Below are positions 60,136-64,000 of a stretch of 64,000 nt of DNA, piece by piece. The notes under the pieces are model-generated. The model searched no databases. It was not told the DNA's origin and was given only the letters and a program-made list of their open reading frames with translations. This stretch comes from Marsupella aquatica (Eukaryota > Marchantiophyta): positions 21,390,001 through 21,454,000 of the forward strand of contig OZ316895.1 in NCBI GenBank assembly GCA_973895155.1, read 5' to 3'. Positions within the stretch are counted from its first letter, which is position 1, and every line of letters begins with the position of its first letter. The translations under genes and the position numbers were made by a program.

Positions 60136-60615
60136 GTGGTGGATGAGCATGAGGAAATGTTTGACTTTGTTTTGCTTATGCTGTTTCTGATCTTCTTGTT
60201 TTGCATTGTTTTGTGGGCTCTTCGAAAGCAGCCACAAGAACGGGGTGTTGTGGGATCAGCCATGGGAGACCACGGCAATGTAGTGGTCATCAACACTGTT
60301 GAGGAGTGGGAGACCAAATTGGAGGAGGCCAAAAGTGCCAGGAAAGTGGTGGTTGTGGACTTCACAGCAACATGGTGCGGCCCATGCCGACACATGGGCC
60401 CTGTCTTTGAAGAACTGTCCAGGAAATACGTGGATCTTATTTTTATGAAGGTTGATGTGGATAAATTGCAGGAAGTTGCTGCCAAGTGGGATGTGCAGGC
60501 CATGCCCACATTCATTTTCATCAAGGATAAGAACCTGGCTCATAAGATTGTTGGAGCCAACAAGGACGAACTTGAAAAGAAGGCTGTATTTTTCTCAGCT
60601 AGCACACACACCTAG
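60136..60615 (+). CDS. Thioredoxin, h-type-like, intronless, possible N-terminal membrane anchor
   Basis: The frame encodes 159 residues. The canonical redox site WCGPC is at 80-84, within the VVVVDFTATWCGPC strand-turn. The cis-proline motif AMPTF has Pro124, and FMKVDVDKL and VGANKDEL are typical of plant h-type thioredoxins. The protein would reduce disulfides in target proteins. Residues about 9-28 are strongly hydrophobic and followed by RK, which would make a signal-anchor. A second ATG at 60262 (Met43, context GCCATGG) would give a 117-residue cytosolic form of normal length; which start is used is open. No intron interrupts the fold, although many plant h-type genes carry one near the active-site codons, so a retrocopy is possible. 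No poly(A) tract was seen downstream. Confidence 0.93.
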   Translation: MVDEHEEMFDFVLLMLFLIFLFCIVLWALRKQPQERGVVGSAMGDHGNVVVINTVEEWETKLEEAKSARKVVVVDFTATWCGPCRHMGPVFEELSRKYVDLIFMKVDVDKLQEVAAKWDVQAMPTFIFIKDKNLAHKIVGANKDELEKKAVFFSASTHT

Positions 60616-62654
60616 ATGGCATGGTCTCATCCTGTAGTAGGGATTTAAGACGCGTCCTTTACTTATTTGGAAAGTCATTTGTTTTATCTGGAAAGCATTG
60701 CTGCAATGTAGGGCACCATGTTGTTGTGACATTTCCACGGTAAAATTCAAAGAGGGCATGGCCTCCGCATCTTAGGGTGCCGTAAATAAGGCAAAACTTT
60801 AGGGAGAGAAAGGGGAATTTAAGTGTCTCCTCTCAATTTCAAGTTTCCTCATTCGTTGTGACGAGGGGCGTTGAGATTGAAGTCCAATCCTTACATGAAG
60901 TCTGACTGTGTTTGATAAATTGAACCAGCACTGGCCAATGAAATTACAACCAATTAAAGCAATGCAAATCTGGAAGTGGAGTTTTACACACTTCTTATGG
61001 CATGGTGGGCGTGTTTTTGTCAGGTCAATTCTTGGAAAGGTATCACCCAATTTACTCTCTGTAAGTCTTTTAGACCAAATCTTGTGACAGAGCATCTGCA
61101 ACAACTACAAATTCAAGGATCCTCATCTCCAATCTTCTTGGTGCTTGTTTTCCCTCCACTATCACCAATATCCTCATTTTGTCCTCCCCCTGGATTTGGT
61201 GAATGTATATGTTCGCAATCAACAAACCAGTGAGGCTCAAAATTCCCAATGGTGACCATGTTGAAGGCATGATGAAGTACAGTATTCACATTCCTGTCTT
61301 CAATGTAAGGGTTCCCAAAGGGGTCATCCGTGAACAAGTTCAGCATCTTATAATTCCCAGCATTTGCTACAATTTGTTGGGCTGGCCATGGCCATTTCAT
61401 CACTGTCCTTAACAAGTGTAGCTTGGGATTTGAGTTGTATACACCTTGTATCACATCAAATGGTATATTATTAAAGTGAATGCAAAAACAAATAATGTGT
61501 GTCATGCATTTTTTAAACCTGTCCAGTGACTTTTGTAGCAAAGGAGAATCCTGATGATATGGATTTTTGTTACTTCTCCAAAATATGTTTGGATGATACC
61601 TTTTTGTTACTTCTCCAAAATAAAATCTTAAGCAGTAACAAATCTTAAGGTGATGGAAGTTGTTGGTTGAGATTTGTCAATTGAGAGTTATCCAGTGAGA
61701 TTTGTGAGGTTCACCTTTTAATAAAATGATTTTTCTCCTGTGTTGAGCGCTTTTGCTGTGCAAGTGGTTATATTGCTCAAGCAGGGTAAGCATCAGTTCT
61801 TAAAAAGAAGAAGATTTGATTGAAGGATAAAACCTCACAAATCAAGCTAAAGGAACTGGAAGCTAAATACTCACCTTGAGCCCGACCTTGAGCAAAGAAA
61901 AGGAAAGAAAAGCTCTGATTAAGAAAGTAGAGAAAAGAAAAACTACACGAAAGCAAACACAAGCTGCAAGGGTATAGTTGTTAAGGAAGTAAACAAATTG
62001 ACTTTGTTGGATCACACAAGTATTACTGAAGCTTAGTCATATCTTCTTGAGAAGTTCAGACCACAAATTGAGAAATGGAATTAAGATTGAGCAAGAACAA
62101 TTGTTGCATCAGTACACCAGAACAAAGTGCTAACTGACAATATGAAGGTGGTCAATAGACAATTGGCCAAGGCTGGGAAAGCGGGTGAAAAGCTGAGGAA
62201 GTTTGAAAGAGGCGGTAGTTTATGTCCATTTGAAGCCCAAGAACAATACATTACAGAGAATCACCTGAACAATTAGGATTGAATGGGGGCTCTTGAGGCA
62301 ATACCAAATTGTTGAATCCAACATTGCAACTTTTCAAAGAAATTCTCAAACACATTGATCTTGCAGTGACATTGGAAGCTGATGCTCGGATGGACTATGA
62401 CATTTGACACATAACTCAAATGCATCAAGTGGCTTTGGGGACCTAAAAGCGTGACAATTAATATAAACTAAGGGTACTATTTGCGTTTGACAATGTTTGA
62501 GAACAGTCCATCTGGGTTATAATGGTCTATCCAATTTGTTTGTCCAATGTTGTGTTCCATTGAGGCTTCTCCATGGCACTGGCATGTTAACTTTTCTATT
62601 TCCCCAGCAGTCCTCATAACACAAAAAAAAATACATCGGCCAGCCTGTATTATG
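60616..62654. other. Intergenic, no supported gene
   Basis: A 142-codon minus-strand frame (61541-61113) is the longest open stretch. It has no domain I recognise and is not called as a gene. An imperfect duplication (TTTTTGTTACTTCTCCAAAATA) lies near 61566-61622. Confidence 0.5.
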
Positions 62655-62870
62655 AAACTCTCAAAACATCACATGCTAATATGGAAGAGTTTTTCAAATA
62701 ATGCAAATAGCACTATAATTAGGGTTTATCTTCAAATACATTTACTTACACAAAGCTACAAAACTCTCATAACATCACATGCTAGTTTGGAAGATTCCTT
62801 CAAGTAAAGAGGGTCTTATGAAACTCTCATAATATCACATGCTAGTTTGGAAGATTCTTTCATATGAAGC
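62655..62870. repeat. Three copies of a 50-60-bp repeat
   Basis: AAACTCTCA.AA.ATCACATGC followed by TA.T.TGGAAGA occurs at 62655, 62761 and 62821. The last two copies are exactly 60 bp apart. Confidence 0.9.
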
Positions 62871-63242
62871 ATATAGCAGCAAATGCAGCTACTGTAGAAT
62901 CTGCAAAGAATGGTTCAATTGTATGAATTGCTTTTGGAGAGATGTGTTCCCCAAAGCTCTATAAACATACTTAATGTCATTTGTGATTTTTCCATTTTTA
63001 TTTTTCAAGGCATTCTCGAGGATAATGCAGCCAAGGTCTGGACCATCTCTTTACAAAGATTCTTTTCAACTTTTACTGAATTAGAAAAAAAATGAAAATC
63101 TCGCAGGCCTTTATGTGTACTAAGGTCCTGTTCTTGGAGCATTATAGGCAATAATAGCCCCTCAAAACTTGAGCTGAAGCTCTTGTTGTTTGTGGCATTT
63201 TATCCCATAATGTCCTCCAAACAGGACTTCACTCTATAGAAA
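62871..63242. other. Intergenic, nothing recognised
   Basis: There is no domain-bearing frame, RNA gene or repeat. Confidence 0.5.
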
Positions 63243-63510
63243 GAACCTTGGGAAATACTCCTCCCAGGCGAAACAAATCCAAAATAGAAACTTTGCTCCC
63301 TAAGCGCTATAAAAAAACACACAGAACCTTGGGATGTTTGTGATAAAAATATTCATTCCAGGCAAACAATCGAAAAAGAAAACTCTGTTCTCCATTATTA
63401 AATTAGCACTATTAAATTACAAAGAATCTCGGAATGTTTTCTTATGGAAATACACGTCTCCAGGCACATCTAATCCAAAAAAGAACTGTGTTATCCAAAG
63501 CTTATGAAAC
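63243..63510. repeat. Three diverged tandem units of 80-100 bp
   Basis: Units start GAACCTTGGGA (63243, 63324) or GAATCTCGGAA (63424) and continue with CCAGGC..A...AATC.AAAA and a GAACT.TGTT-like end. Confidence 0.75.
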
Positions 63511-64000
63511 AGTACACTGGAAAATTCCACTTCAAATGAAAAAAGAAAGGTGTGGAAAAAGGGTAAAGGAAATAACCTCAGGATGGGTTTGATTGATATA
63601 TTAGTGTTTTCCAGTAAATTGTGTGAATTTTCTATTTGATTAACAAATTCTTAAAGTAACCATGGGTGAAAGAAACCCTTCAGCTAGTGTAACATTTACC
63701 AAGGTAACATAAGAAACCCTTCGCCTACTATGGATAGAAGAATACGAAAGGAACGTAAAGAAATACCAAAGAAACTTAAGAAACCCTTGGGTTTTTCTGT
63801 AACATATGGCATGGACTCTATGGACCAAGAGAATATTTTGCATGGACTGCTACCATGAATAATATCTTACTTATTGCCAATGAAATTGAATGTGTCCTAA
63901 TTAACTTAACACCCACTTCATTCAAAATACTCCATTTAATCTTTGTCCTTCCAACTCCATATTCAAACCTATTCCAATATATAATTCTTCATCGCTCCAA
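63511..64000. other. Intergenic, short repeats only
   Basis: The phrase AAGAAACCCTT occurs three times (about 63671, 63712 and 63778). No gene is supported. Confidence 0.5.

Noticed and set aside
59815-60237. Minus-strand frame with CPVC ... SH..C spacing resembling a zinc finger
   Set aside because: It overlaps the thioredoxin 5' region antisense, lacks the conserved core residues of a C2H2 finger, and has no supporting exon or neighbour.
60072-60524. 150-codon minus-strand frame across the thioredoxin gene
   Set aside because: It is the antisense shadow of the thioredoxin frame, with no domain of its own.
61113-61541. 142-codon minus-strand frame
   Set aside because: No recognised family. 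It may be a TE remnant, but nothing in the sequence shows this.

Overview
This window looks like nuclear DNA of a land plant. The evidence is a plant-specific group IIe WRKY transcription factor with the conserved intron inside the WRKY domain, a many-exon SWC4/DMAP1 gene with clean GT-AG introns, an h-type thioredoxin, and plant-style transposable elements (hAT, PIF/Harbinger-like MITEs, a Ty1/copia-like solo LTR). The species cannot be named from the sequence; a non-seed plant is only a guess. No organelle insertion, rRNA gene, CRISPR array or bacterial operon was seen.

Layout. At 0-3.5 kb there is anonymous AT-rich sequence with a recent 156-bp tandem duplication. At 3.50-8.30 kb lies an intact-looking hAT transposon of 4,796 bp, bounded by 16-bp perfect terminal inverted repeats and an 8-bp target duplication. 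It carries a transposase frame broken by one in-frame stop, a tRNA/SINE-like segment and a second open frame (ORF2) with an internal repeat. From 8.3 to 21.9 kb no gene could be supported. At 21.9-24.5 kb, on the minus strand, is a three-exon WRKY gene, preceded by about 2.3 kb of CT-rich possible leader/promoter. From 27.0 to 30.6 kb there is a dense patch of minisatellites, dispersed repeat modules and a Harbinger-type MITE. From 31 to 47 kb there are TE relics: tandem 400-bp repeats with interleaved inverted repeats, a solo LTR, a cluster of hAT-like MITEs and a foldback element. At 47.9-53.35 kb, minus strand, is a complete 16-exon SWC4 gene. From 53.9 to 59.3 kb there are tandem repeats, a MITE and a polypurine minisatellite. 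At 60.1-60.6 kb, plus strand, is an intronless thioredoxin gene. The rest is repeat-rich sequence.

The three host genes have unrelated jobs: SWC4 in chromatin remodelling (SWR1/NuA4), WRKY in transcription, thioredoxin in redox control. They do not form a cluster. The most unusual single object is the hAT element with its extra ORF2 and the tRNA-like segment between its two frames. All gene models come from manual reading of splice sites and conserved protein motifs; no database search was run.
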